Assembly: GCA_016193465.1 (NCBI GenBank)
Contig: JACPSE010000156.1
Coordinates: forward strand, 1-56,521
Length of the DNA stretch: 56,521 bases
Source of the DNA: Deltaproteobacteria bacterium
Lineage (GTDB): Bacteria > Desulfobacterota > Binatia > UBA9968
Direction: 5' to 3'
The position numbers and the translations under genes were made by a program. Each line of letters begins with the position of its first letter. The first letter of the stretch is position 1. Shown one piece after another: positions 43,730 through 51,625 of the stretch. Below the pieces are notes generated by a model, which saw only the letters and a program-made list of their open reading frames with translations, was not told the origin of the DNA and ran no database searches.

Positions 43730-45208
43730 TCATGAAGACCTCCTACTGACCCTCTCTATGTAGGTGGCCGGGTCCATCTTCTTTTTGAGCTCTTCGGAGA
43801 CGGTGGCGTGAAGCGAGAAGGGCTGCTTAAAAGGCCTGGTGGCATCGATCCCAAGACGGGTTGAGACCTCCTCCAGATGTGAAGCGCCAAGCGCCTCAGG
43901 ATCGCAGCCACCACCGGGGAGAGCCGGGATGATAATAAAATCCTCAGCAGTGGTTCTGGAGGCCACAGCCCACCATACCTCTTGCTCGTCGAAAACATCC
44001 ACGTCATCATCCACCGCCACCACATATTTGTTGTGACCTCTCTCCATGGCCATAATGGTGAGAATGGCGGCGCGGGCGTCCCCTTTTTGCCGGTGTTTGA
44101 GGGAGACGAAGGTCCAATAAGACCCTCCACCGGAGACCGGACAATAGATCGCCTTTACAAGTGGGGCGACCAGTCTGACCCTCTCGTAGAGGGCGGCCGC
44201 TTTGCCTGTTAGCAAATTGACGCAGGAGTTTCCCCATGCGGCGTGAGGGACGAACCAAGCGTCCCGCCGGTGGGTGATGGCTTTGACGTGAAGGACAGGG
44301 TAATTGCGGGGCATAGGGTAACCGTAAGGCCCATCCGGCCAAACCCCCTTGAATCCCTTGTAATAGCCGAAATGCTCCACAAAAGGGCCCTCTTCCCCCC
44401 ACTCCCCGGGCAGGGCTTCGGCTTCGATAATAATCTCAGCATCGGCTGGCACTAAAAAATCTTCACCCCAAGTCTCCGACGGTACCAGGCGAAGAGGCTC
44501 CTGTAAGAGGGCCGTTATATCGGCATACTCATCCTCCCCGTAGGGGCCTGCCCACTGCGTCGCCATATAAGTCGCCAGATGATGGCCGCTCACAATCACC
44601 ACCGGGCAAGGCCGGTTGAGCCTTTGATATTCGTTGTAAACCAGGCGGCTGTGGGTGCCTGGCGTGACTCCATACATAATTGTGGCGGGGTCCTTGACGT
44701 GGAAGCGGTTAATCGAGATGTTGTAGTGCCCGTTGGAAGGGATTCTGGTGATGACAGGCATCCCAGTGATGTAGTAACCGCCGTCATGCTCGTAGTATTT
44801 TGGAATAGGAAATTCAAAGAGGTCTACGTCTCCTCTCACCTTTCTCACCTCTTTGACCGGAGCCTCGCCCCGCGCCACTGTTGCTGTCCCGATATTGCGG
44901 TTTTGGGTAAGGAGCTGCTGCATTTTCAAGGTCAGTTCCATGCGCCATTGGTCTGGGGGCAGGCCGATGGCTACAGCCATTCGCTGCCGTGAACCAGCCA
45001 TATTCATGCACAGGGGGAAACTGGATCTCTTTCCGTGCATATTTTTGACATTGTCAAAAAGAACTAAAGGATATCTTCCTTTAGCCTCAAGGTTGTGAAT
45101 GAGGGCCGCTGCCTCAAGGCAGGGGTCTACTTCTCTGGTGACCCGAACCGTATCCTCAGGCACAACTTCAGTCAATTGAGCCAAGAAGTAGCGAAAGTCT
45201 TTGGCCAT
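43730..45208 (-). CDS. UbiD family decarboxylase
   Basis: 492 aa from ATG 45208, with GAGGAGA upstream; the frame is open to 45250 but without a ribosome site. The prFMN-site Arg is in YNISINRFHVKD. The catalytic pair is E273/E278 in EGPFVE, where Val replaces the Gly seen in all other copies here. The late block VAVDDDVDVFDEQEVWWAV is present. The extended PDGPYGYPMPRNYPVLHVKA insert and the altered motif make it the most divergent UbiD in the window. Confidence 0.92.
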   Translation of the reverse strand: MAKDFRYFLAQLTEVVPEDTVRVTREVDPCLEAAALIHNLEAKGRYPLVLFDNVKNMHGKRSSFPLCMNMAGSRQRMAVAIGLPPDQWRMELTLKMQQLLTQNRNIGTATVARGEAPVKEVRKVRGDVDLFEFPIPKYYEHDGGYYITGMPVITRIPSNGHYNISINRFHVKDPATIMYGVTPGTHSRLVYNEYQRLNRPCPVVIVSGHHLATYMATQWAGPYGEDEYADITALLQEPLRLVPSETWGEDFLVPADAEIIIEAEALPGEWGEEGPFVEHFGYYKGFKGVWPDGPYGYPMPRNYPVLHVKAITHRRDAWFVPHAAWGNSCVNLLTGKAAALYERVRLVAPLVKAIYCPVSGGGSYWTFVSLKHRQKGDARAAILTIMAMERGHNKYVVAVDDDVDVFDEQEVWWAVASRTTAEDFIIIPALPGGGCDPEALGASHLEEVSTRLGIDATRPFKQPFSLHATVSEELKKKMDPATYIERVSRRSS

Positions 45209-45250
45209 AGTCTTTCTCCTCGGGTAAGTTTCAGAGATATGGCTGTCCAT

Positions 45251-46696
45251 TTAGGAGGGAAAAATCTCCTTCCATTTTTCCATGACCTGTCTTTTGAGGT
45301 TTTCCTCGACGTCCACCGTGTCCGGAAATTCGTCTCGCCATTCATAGGGACGGCAAGCATCAATGATCGCTCGAGAATTAAAACCCTTTCGGCTTTTTGG
45401 AATGATGGGATCCAGAGGGCCGCTCCAGCAGCGACGGATGATCTCGATCGAGGATTCCGGGTCAGAACGGGTGCAAACCGCCCACATAACGTCATTCAGA
45501 TCACTCACATCAATATCGTCGTCCACGACGATTACATAGCGTCCCAGATAAGCCGAGCCGCGGCAGAAAGAGGCGATCATCCCTGCCTGGCGTGCGTGGC
45601 CTGGATAGCGCTGACGAATGGAGACGACAATCATCAGCCGGTGACCTCCCACCTCGTGAGACCAGACCCCAACAACATCCGGCACACCGGCCTTTTCCAA
45701 CTCTACCTTGATCTGGCCGGCGCGAGCGAAGCAAGAGGCCATGGTGCCCTGGGCGTGTGGTGGGCGGCCAGGAGGGTTGCCCAGGATAATCGGGTTGTTC
45801 CGATGGTAGATTGCCTTGACCACAAAGAGATTCTCTCCCCGCACCGAGCTGCCATAATAGCCAGTCCACTCGCCGAACGGACCCTCGGGCACGCTCTTAT
45901 CAGGGAGGACTTCGCCCTCGATGGCAATTTCGGAGTCGGCTGGAATCGGGAGGCCAGTAAACTCTCCGCGAATAACCTCGATGGCTTTGCCGCGCATGCC
46001 TCCGGCCCAGTCGTACTCCGACTCACCATAAGGGATGGCCTGAAAGCCCGCAAGAAAGAGGAGCGGATCATGCCCGACGCTAATCACCATTGGGCACGGC
46101 TTGCCCTTGTCGAAGTATTTTGTGCGATGGATGCGCCCATCTTTGCCTGGCGAGATGTAGCAAGTGACGTGGGTGCGATCCACAATCATGGTGCGGTAAA
46201 CGCCAAAGTTGACCCACCCGCCGTCCGGATCGCGAGTGATCGTGATGCTGCCGGTGCCAATATAACGGCCGCCGTCCTTAAAGTGCCATATAGGCGTGGG
46301 AAACTTCAGTAAGTCTACCGCGTCTCCTTTGAGGACGTTTTCTGTAACGGGACCATGCGGGACCTCAACGGGGGGGGTCGGCCGCAGGGAAATGTGCTTC
46401 TCACGCCATGCATCCACGTATTGGAGTTTAGTCAGTCCCAACGGAAGGCGGGCTGCAAGCGCTACACGGTTGAGGGAATTTAGGGCGTTGCTTAGAACCC
46501 GAAAGCCGGGACGATAATCTTGAATCTCATCAAAAAGGAGGGCAGGGGCGTGCGGTTGCCTTCGGCTGCACTCGGTGATAGCGCCGATTTCTTGATTCCA
46601 GTGGGCGCCCTTCAACTGCTTGAGCTCGCCCATCGCTTCAACCTGTTCGAGCCAGTCGCGCAGGTCGCGGTAAGTCGTTACAGCATCTCGTTCCAT
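45251..46696 (-). CDS. UbiD family decarboxylase
   Basis: 481 aa from ATG 46696 (AGGTG site upstream). It begins TTYRDLRDWLEQVEAMGELK, close to the product at 19845. NFGVYRTMIVD bears the prFMN-site Arg, and EGPFGEWTGYYG has E271/E276. VVDDDIDVSDLNDVMWAVCT completes the family pattern. It precedes the UbiD at 43730 by 42 nt. Upstream of it lies the scar of a deleted NMT1-like/SBP pair. Confidence 0.93.
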   Translation of the reverse strand: MERDAVTTYRDLRDWLEQVEAMGELKQLKGAHWNQEIGAITECSRRQPHAPALLFDEIQDYRPGFRVLSNALNSLNRVALAARLPLGLTKLQYVDAWREKHISLRPTPPVEVPHGPVTENVLKGDAVDLLKFPTPIWHFKDGGRYIGTGSITITRDPDGGWVNFGVYRTMIVDRTHVTCYISPGKDGRIHRTKYFDKGKPCPMVISVGHDPLLFLAGFQAIPYGESEYDWAGGMRGKAIEVIRGEFTGLPIPADSEIAIEGEVLPDKSVPEGPFGEWTGYYGSSVRGENLFVVKAIYHRNNPIILGNPPGRPPHAQGTMASCFARAGQIKVELEKAGVPDVVGVWSHEVGGHRLMIVVSIRQRYPGHARQAGMIASFCRGSAYLGRYVIVVDDDIDVSDLNDVMWAVCTRSDPESSIEIIRRCWSGPLDPIIPKSRKGFNSRAIIDACRPYEWRDEFPDTVDVEENLKRQVMEKWKEIFPS

Positions 46697-46785
46697 GTAA
46701 ACACCTCAACCAGAGCCTTATTCGGGATCTCCACCCTTGGCTCTTGGAATTCTATCCTTAATCTTTTGGAGCCGCTTTAAATTGG

Positions 46786-46836
46786 CTACTTCATGTCGGC
46801 CCTGGGGAACCCGAAGGCAGCGATCACTTTTCTCCT
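46786..46836 (-). pseudogene. solute-binding protein, last 16 codons
   Basis: In the same frame as the NMT1-like stub just before it, this strip reads RRKVIAAFGFPRADMK then stop. It matches the C-terminal ends of group A binding proteins here (IIEAFGFPRA, KIFAAYGFPKA). It is the downstream half of a deletion join. The ~90 bp from here to the UbiD start hold nothing recognisable. Confidence 0.65.
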
Positions 46837-46929
46837 CTACTCTTGAGCGAAGAAACCGGCGTCGTTAGCCACCACTGTATCTTGTACGTGAGCCGCGTGC
46901 CAGCATGCGTTGCCAGCCCGGATTTTCAT
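46837..46929 (-). pseudogene. NMT1-like protein, N-terminal 30 codons
   Basis: From ATG 46929 it reads MKIRAGNACWHAAHVQDTVV then ANDAGFFAQE and stop, the start of a subgroup I NMT1-like protein with the C9/H11/H14 motif intact. The stop falls at the join with a solute-binding protein remnant. Everything in between has been deleted. Confidence 0.8.
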
Positions 46930-47027
46930 GCTGCCAGTTTACCTCGGATCTCAGAAGTATCTAACAGTGATGGCAGGATCGCAAACCCTCATTGACACAC
47001 CTTTTGAGAACCCTGAGGCCGGCGATG

Positions 47028-48056
47028 TCATCCCGCGGGCGGCTTGTTCACGCGCTGATAGATCTCCTGAGCGCGCTTGAGAGAAGGGGCCAGTTCCTCT
47101 CGGCGGCAGAGGGCTTCGTAGGCACGCTTAACCGCTCCCAGTTCTACGGCATCTTCCACTCTCGTTCCATCCGGCACCTCGTCCATCTCCCTCGCCTCCT
47201 CCAACATGATCTTTAGCCCTTCCATAGAGGGCGCCCCGTCCAAAGGCAGCACACTGCCGCTGCTCGCCCCTTCAAGCACGCCCATCTTCTGTTCTTCCTC
47301 ATCCGGGCTCTGCTTTCGCAGGCGGCGGTTCAGGGCGTTGATGTAGTCTCGGCTTTTCTCCGAGTCCATGATGAACCAATAGGCCCTGATGGTAGCCCTG
47401 AGATAGGCCTCCAAGGCGTCCAGCTTCTCATCAAGGACCCTGCGCGTGGTGGCTATGAGCCGCACCGGAACCCCGTGCGGATAGAGCTTGCGAGTGTCCA
47501 AGAGGCAAGGGTAGCCTTCGGCCAGAAGCTGCTCAGCGGCCTTCAGGGGGACTGGGACACAGTCCACATCCCCTTCGCGCAGCGCCTCAGCGGTTGTCAT
47601 CCTGGCTATGTGGTAGCGGCTGCCTCGCACCCACTCTACGTCTCGGTCTGGGTCAAGCCCGGAGCGCTTCAGGTGCAACCGCATCACCACATTGCTGATG
47701 CCGCCGTAGTCGCGGGTGCCGATGCGCTTGCCCTTGAGGTCTCGGAGGTTGTTGAGACCTTTTTTGGCAAAGAAGCGGAAATTTTGGTGATTTCTCCAGC
47801 ATCCGACGATGAAGAGATCTTCGCCCCGGTTACGGTGGGAGAATATGGTTACAGGTTTAGGGTCAGCTACGACATCGACCCCTTTTTCCTTCATTGCCCT
47901 TCTGAGAGCGATCTTCTCCGCCAGGCCCGGGACCAGCCCCCCGGTTACGATGTTGTAATCCTCAAGTCCTTCCTCCTCAAAGTAGGTCATCTCCTTGGCC
48001 ACTATGGCGGGGACGATGTGAGCCACGTGATAATGAGCTGTCGCAATACGTAGCAT
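47028..48056 (-). CDS. NMT1/SBP-fold cytoplasmic protein, subgroup II
   Basis: 342 aa from ATG 48056, supported by GGAGGG; the frame is open to 48086 inside the upstream cupin gene. It has no signal peptide. The motif AHYHVAH gives H10/H13. YFEEEGLEDYNIVTGG, LRDLKGKRIGTRDYGG and ATIRAYWFIMD are shared with the products at 29813 and 51626. It directly follows two bicupin genes (the stop of one abuts its start) and precedes the deletion scar and two UbiDs. Confidence 0.86.
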   Translation of the reverse strand: MLRIATAHYHVAHIVPAIVAKEMTYFEEEGLEDYNIVTGGLVPGLAEKIALRRAMKEKGVDVVADPKPVTIFSHRNRGEDLFIVGCWRNHQNFRFFAKKGLNNLRDLKGKRIGTRDYGGISNVVMRLHLKRSGLDPDRDVEWVRGSRYHIARMTTAEALREGDVDCVPVPLKAAEQLLAEGYPCLLDTRKLYPHGVPVRLIATTRRVLDEKLDALEAYLRATIRAYWFIMDSEKSRDYINALNRRLRKQSPDEEEQKMGVLEGASSGSVLPLDGAPSMEGLKIMLEEAREMDEVPDGTRVEDAVELGAVKRAYEALCRREELAPSLKRAQEIYQRVNKPPAG

Positions 48057-48057
48057 G

Positions 48058-49032
48058 TTACCCTCCGATGCTGTCTTTAAATACAAAGCCTGTATCCATC
48101 ATCTTTTCCATGATAGGCCTGCTGTTCATTTCCAGGTAGCGGGCAGGCTCTTTGCCACTGCGATGACCGTGTTCGTGCCATGTGTTGACGGGTATGGCGA
48201 TGAGATCTCCGGCTCCCCATTCATACCTTTCCTCAGCCGTTTTCTCGCTCCAGACCCTCGTGTACCCGGCACCGCTTAGTATATAAAGGAAACTCTCGTA
48301 GTAGTGCCGGTGAGGTTTGCGTGTTGTGCCTGGGGGTAGCTCCACCACATGAGCGCCGATGGTGGTGTTGGCAGATAATTCAAGCCCGATTCCCAGTCCA
48401 CCCCGTTCAGGCCATGGGGAGAGGGGAAGGGAACCGAGGTCCTCGACCCAAACGCCCTTATAAGTGGCGGGAAAGTCATCACCACGTTTCTCAATCACCA
48501 CTTTCTCAGGGTCATAGGGAATGGATCGGGCGTAGTTTCGCAGAGGGTGGCCGGTGGTAAGGTCGAAGCCCCGTGCCTGGTCCCTCCCGATCAGTCTTCC
48601 CATCAGGGGGACATTGATAATGGCAAGGTAACGAATGAAACTACCTTTGTCCGGGAAATGATCATGGTGCCAGTTCAATGGCGGGGAAAGTACGCTTCCC
48701 TCATGATACGGGAACCGGTAGCGTTGGCTCCCCTCCTCTTTCCATAGCTCGATTGTGCCCTTTCCGCTCACCACATAGACGAAGGCCTCGTAATAGTGCT
48801 TGTGCCGCCCGGGGATGTCACGGTGTCCTCCGTATGGGACTTCCGCCAGAAATGGCTTGATCGCTTCGAGGCCCGTATCGAAGGAAGTCCGACTACACTC
48901 CCAACCCTCGAGGTTCACAGGGTGAACCGGATGGGTCTTGAGATCCTTGAAACACTTTCCCGCGTAAATGTAGTGAACCCGCTCTTCATCCGCGGTCCAG
49001 CGCTCCTTCACAACTTGATAGTTCGTCGACAT
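48058..49032 (-). CDS. bicupin protein
   Basis: 324 aa. Cupin 1 has HKHYYEAFVYVVSGKGT and SPPLNWHHDHF; cupin 2 has HRHYYESFLYILSGAGY and IPVNTWHEHGH. Both His-x-His...Glu...His sets look complete, so each domain could bind a metal. It is cytoplasmic. It is a paralogue of the product at 49048, and both are more alike than either is to the bicupin at 26061. Ring cleavage or hydroxy-acid isomerisation are possible; nothing fixes the reaction. Confidence 0.87.
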   Translation of the reverse strand: MSTNYQVVKERWTADEERVHYIYAGKCFKDLKTHPVHPVNLEGWECSRTSFDTGLEAIKPFLAEVPYGGHRDIPGRHKHYYEAFVYVVSGKGTIELWKEEGSQRYRFPYHEGSVLSPPLNWHHDHFPDKGSFIRYLAIINVPLMGRLIGRDQARGFDLTTGHPLRNYARSIPYDPEKVVIEKRGDDFPATYKGVWVEDLGSLPLSPWPERGGLGIGLELSANTTIGAHVVELPPGTTRKPHRHYYESFLYILSGAGYTRVWSEKTAEERYEWGAGDLIAIPVNTWHEHGHRSGKEPARYLEMNSRPIMEKMMDTGFVFKDSIGG

Positions 49033-49047
49033 GAATCTCCTCCTCTG

Positions 49048-50043
49048 TTAGTTGTCTTTAAAGATAAAGCCCGGATCAAAAAGCTTCTCCATCATTGGAC
49101 GATTGTTGGCCTCAAAGTAGCGGACAGGCTTGTCAGTGCTGGAGTTAAAATGTTGATGCCAGTGGTTTAGGGGGATACTTAGAAAGTCTCCTTCAGCCCA
49201 ATCGTATCTCTTTTTGCTCTCATCTCCCTTGCCTATGAGCGTGTATCCCTGCCCGCTCAAGATATAGACAAAGGATTCGTAATAATGGCGGTGTGCCTTT
49301 TTCTCGCTTGCGCCGGGAGGAATTTCCGCCACATGCGTGGCGATCGTACGGTTTTCTGCGAGGTCGAGGAAGAGGGCCGAGCCTCCTTGCTCAGGCCAGG
49401 GCTTCAACGGCAGGCTCCTGATATCGGAAAAACAAATCCCGCGCGCGGCCGCAGGGAACCCATATCTCTTTCCACGAAGAGTCTGGGTCTTCTTGGGATC
49501 ATAGGGCACCTCCCTCTCATAGTCCTTGGGGACGTCACTGTGATCGCTATGGCGAACAATGCCGCCGCCGACGTGCAGATCCATGAAATGCTCGTTGATG
49601 ATCGCCAAATAACGCGCCGGCTTATCCGGGCTCGTGTTGTAGTGATCGTGGTGCCAGTTGAATGGCGGAGACCAGATGCTTCCCTCTTGCCAACGGAATT
49701 TGTATTTTCGCCCGCCTTCACGCCATATTTCACTGTAGCCCTCGCCGCAAGGTATATAGATGACCGCTTCCATATAGTGGCGATGCATGCCCGTCACTTT
49801 TCTCTTTCCCCCCGGTGGGATCTCCACAATGAAGGCCTTTATGGCTGTGTTGAAGGGACCGAAGCGGGTCTGAGTGAAGGCGGTGAGATCTTTGCCCGCC
49901 ATTCCCGGAGCAAAAGTGGGCAAGGTTTTTAGGTTTCGTGCTAGTAAGTCTTTATGGTAATGAACGTCGATTGTGGCCCCTTCTTTATAGAACCAGGGCT
50001 CGGTTTTGAAGATATATTCGTCACTCGATGGTATGCCGCTCAT
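49048..50043 (-). CDS. bicupin protein
   Basis: 331 aa, first gene of the long minus-strand operon that runs to 34874. Cupin 1 shows HRHYMEAVIYIPCGEGY and SPPFNWHHDHYN; cupin 2 shows HRHYYESFVYILSGQGY and IPLNHWHQHFN. The aromatic-rich SPPFNWHHDH turn is shared by the family. GGAGG lies before ATG 50043. It has no signal peptide. Confidence 0.87.
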   Translation of the reverse strand: MSGIPSSDEYIFKTEPWFYKEGATIDVHYHKDLLARNLKTLPTFAPGMAGKDLTAFTQTRFGPFNTAIKAFIVEIPPGGKRKVTGMHRHYMEAVIYIPCGEGYSEIWREGGRKYKFRWQEGSIWSPPFNWHHDHYNTSPDKPARYLAIINEHFMDLHVGGGIVRHSDHSDVPKDYEREVPYDPKKTQTLRGKRYGFPAAARGICFSDIRSLPLKPWPEQGGSALFLDLAENRTIATHVAEIPPGASEKKAHRHYYESFVYILSGQGYTLIGKGDESKKRYDWAEGDFLSIPLNHWHQHFNSSTDKPVRYFEANNRPMMEKLFDPGFIFKDN

Positions 50044-50510
50044 TGTTTTCCTCCTTGGAGTCTATATTTACTTACGGTCACTTAAAAAAAATCTCGGTTG
50101 CCTTCTGCACATAAAAGGGCCTATTGCGGGCTTTCTCTTTGGACTGCAAAGGCATAATTCTGATTTCTTTGAGGTTACTCTCTTGCGTCCTTCTAGGTGC
50201 GAATAAGTGAATCTTGTTGGAAGGAGCAAAATATGTGCCACGCCTGTTGAGAAACGCTTTAAGTCTCAGGTCATAGAAAATAAGATTGAGTTAGTTCGCC
50301 GCCCTTTCCGAACTTTGGAAAAAGGGAGGGGATAATTCTTACTTATAGGAATATTCGCCTCTCCTGTTTCATGGTCCATGCTTGGATGTTTTGTTATTTG
50401 AGACTTCCGGGGGAGCCACATTTTTTGTAGCTGTTTGCCTACTTTTCTTCTTCGGTTCCATTGGCATGACTCTTGCGGTTATTGTTGAAGCTCGGAAATG
50501 GAGGAGCAAA
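50044..50510. other. gene-free divergent region with a stem-loop
   Basis: These 467 bp separate the minus-strand bicupin operon from the plus-strand SBP gene. An imperfect inverted repeat CCCTTTCC (50302-50309) / GGAAAAAGGG (50317-50326) is the only clear structure, followed by AT-rich sequence that may hold the rightward promoter. I found no conserved coding frame. Confidence 0.45.
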
Positions 50511-51581
50511 ATGAGAATTTTTAAGATGGCCGCTCTGCTTGCTATTTTAGAACTATGGGCTCTGGGTTCCATTGCTTTTGCTGCTGCAGCAAGTCCCGAT
50601 TTGCTCAACGCCAAGAAGGAAGCCGAGGCCAAGGGCTACACTTTCATCACCGCCCACGACGAAATTCTGGCTAAGGCCAAGGATGAGAGAAGGCTACGCG
50701 TCCTCAGCTCCCTCCAACCGGACGCCCTCAAGGAGATGGCGAAAGCCTTTATGCAGAAATACCCCTTTATTGATGTCCACGCAGAAGAGAGTACCGGAAC
50801 GGAAGCCGCCCAACGTCTCCTGTTGGGGTTGGAAGCAGGTATGGTGAGAGATTGGGATACCTTTAATTTGTCTGCAGATTTTTATGACCAGCTCGCTCCT
50901 CATACCAGAAAATTTGACATTCTGGGCATGGCCAAGCATGGAGTGTTATCCATTCCAACGGGAATGATCGATCCCCATAACCGTAATATTATAGCCTGGG
51001 GAAGCAGTGTTAGCGCTATTGCATATAACAGGACGCTTATCCCGCTGGATAAGGTCCCAAATAAATGGGAGGACTTTCTAAAGCCGGAGTTCAAGGGAAG
51101 AAAGCTCCTGGTGGACATTCGTCCCACAGGCATGGTTAGTTTGGTGCAAGCAATGGGAGAGCAGTGGGTCATCAATTATGCTCGCGGGCTTAAGGAGCAA
51201 GAACCCATATGGGTCCGCGGTCATAGTCGGTCGCTTACCGCCATGGTTGCTGGAGAATATGGTCTTTTCCAACTCACTAACTACAATTCTTGCATGCGGC
51301 GGCTCGTGGGGACAGAAGCGGTATTCAGCCCTGCTCCCCGTCCCTACGCTGCTTTGCTCTGGCTAGAGTTCCAAGCTAGCCCAGAAGGGCAGAAGATCAT
51401 TGACGAACACGACATGCTTACCTCTTCCATGTATGCCCCGGGCTCGGCAGTAGAGGAGTTAACCAGGGAAAAGAAAGTATCGGTTAATGACTGGGATACC
51501 TACTCCTTGACCTCAAAGTGGATGAAGATGATCATCGAGGCCTTCGGTTTTCCGCGAGCGGCAGGGCCGAAGAAGAAATAG
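50511..51581 (+). CDS. ABC solute-binding protein (group A)
   Basis: 356 aa from ATG 50511, right after GGAGGAGCAAA; the frame is open upstream to 50382 but that start lacks a ribosome site. Signal peptide: MAALLAILELWALGSIAFAA. The mature part is close to the product at 8410 throughout: SPDLLNAKKEAEAKGYTF, KYPFIDVHAEESTGTEAAQ, IPLDKVPNKWEDFLKPEFKG. It ends FGFPRAAGPKKK. It stands alone, without permease. It is convergent with the NMT1-like gene at 51626. Confidence 0.9.
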   Translation: MRIFKMAALLAILELWALGSIAFAAAASPDLLNAKKEAEAKGYTFITAHDEILAKAKDERRLRVLSSLQPDALKEMAKAFMQKYPFIDVHAEESTGTEAAQRLLLGLEAGMVRDWDTFNLSADFYDQLAPHTRKFDILGMAKHGVLSIPTGMIDPHNRNIIAWGSSVSAIAYNRTLIPLDKVPNKWEDFLKPEFKGRKLLVDIRPTGMVSLVQAMGEQWVINYARGLKEQEPIWVRGHSRSLTAMVAGEYGLFQLTNYNSCMRRLVGTEAVFSPAPRPYAALLWLEFQASPEGQKIIDEHDMLTSSMYAPGSAVEELTREKKVSVNDWDTYSLTSKWMKMIIEAFGFPRAAGPKKK

Positions 51582-51625
51582 GAGAACGACTGGATAGGAA
51601 GGAGTTTTGATCTTCGCGCCGCGCA

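Noticed and set aside
46837-46839. In-frame TAG at the scar read as pyrrolysine, giving a short fusion protein
   Set aside because: No pyrrolysine genes are seen, and the parts are plainly the two ends of unrelated genes.
50232-50249. Tiny frame MCHAC with a ribosome site, as a possible leader peptide
   Set aside because: Five codons with no attenuator structure after it and nearly 260 bp from the next gene; too little to support.
50382-50510. Longer start for the SBP at 50511 adding a hydrophobic N-terminal helix
   Set aside because: The internal ATG has an ideal GGAGG site and a normal signal peptide; the upstream part looks like promoter sequence.
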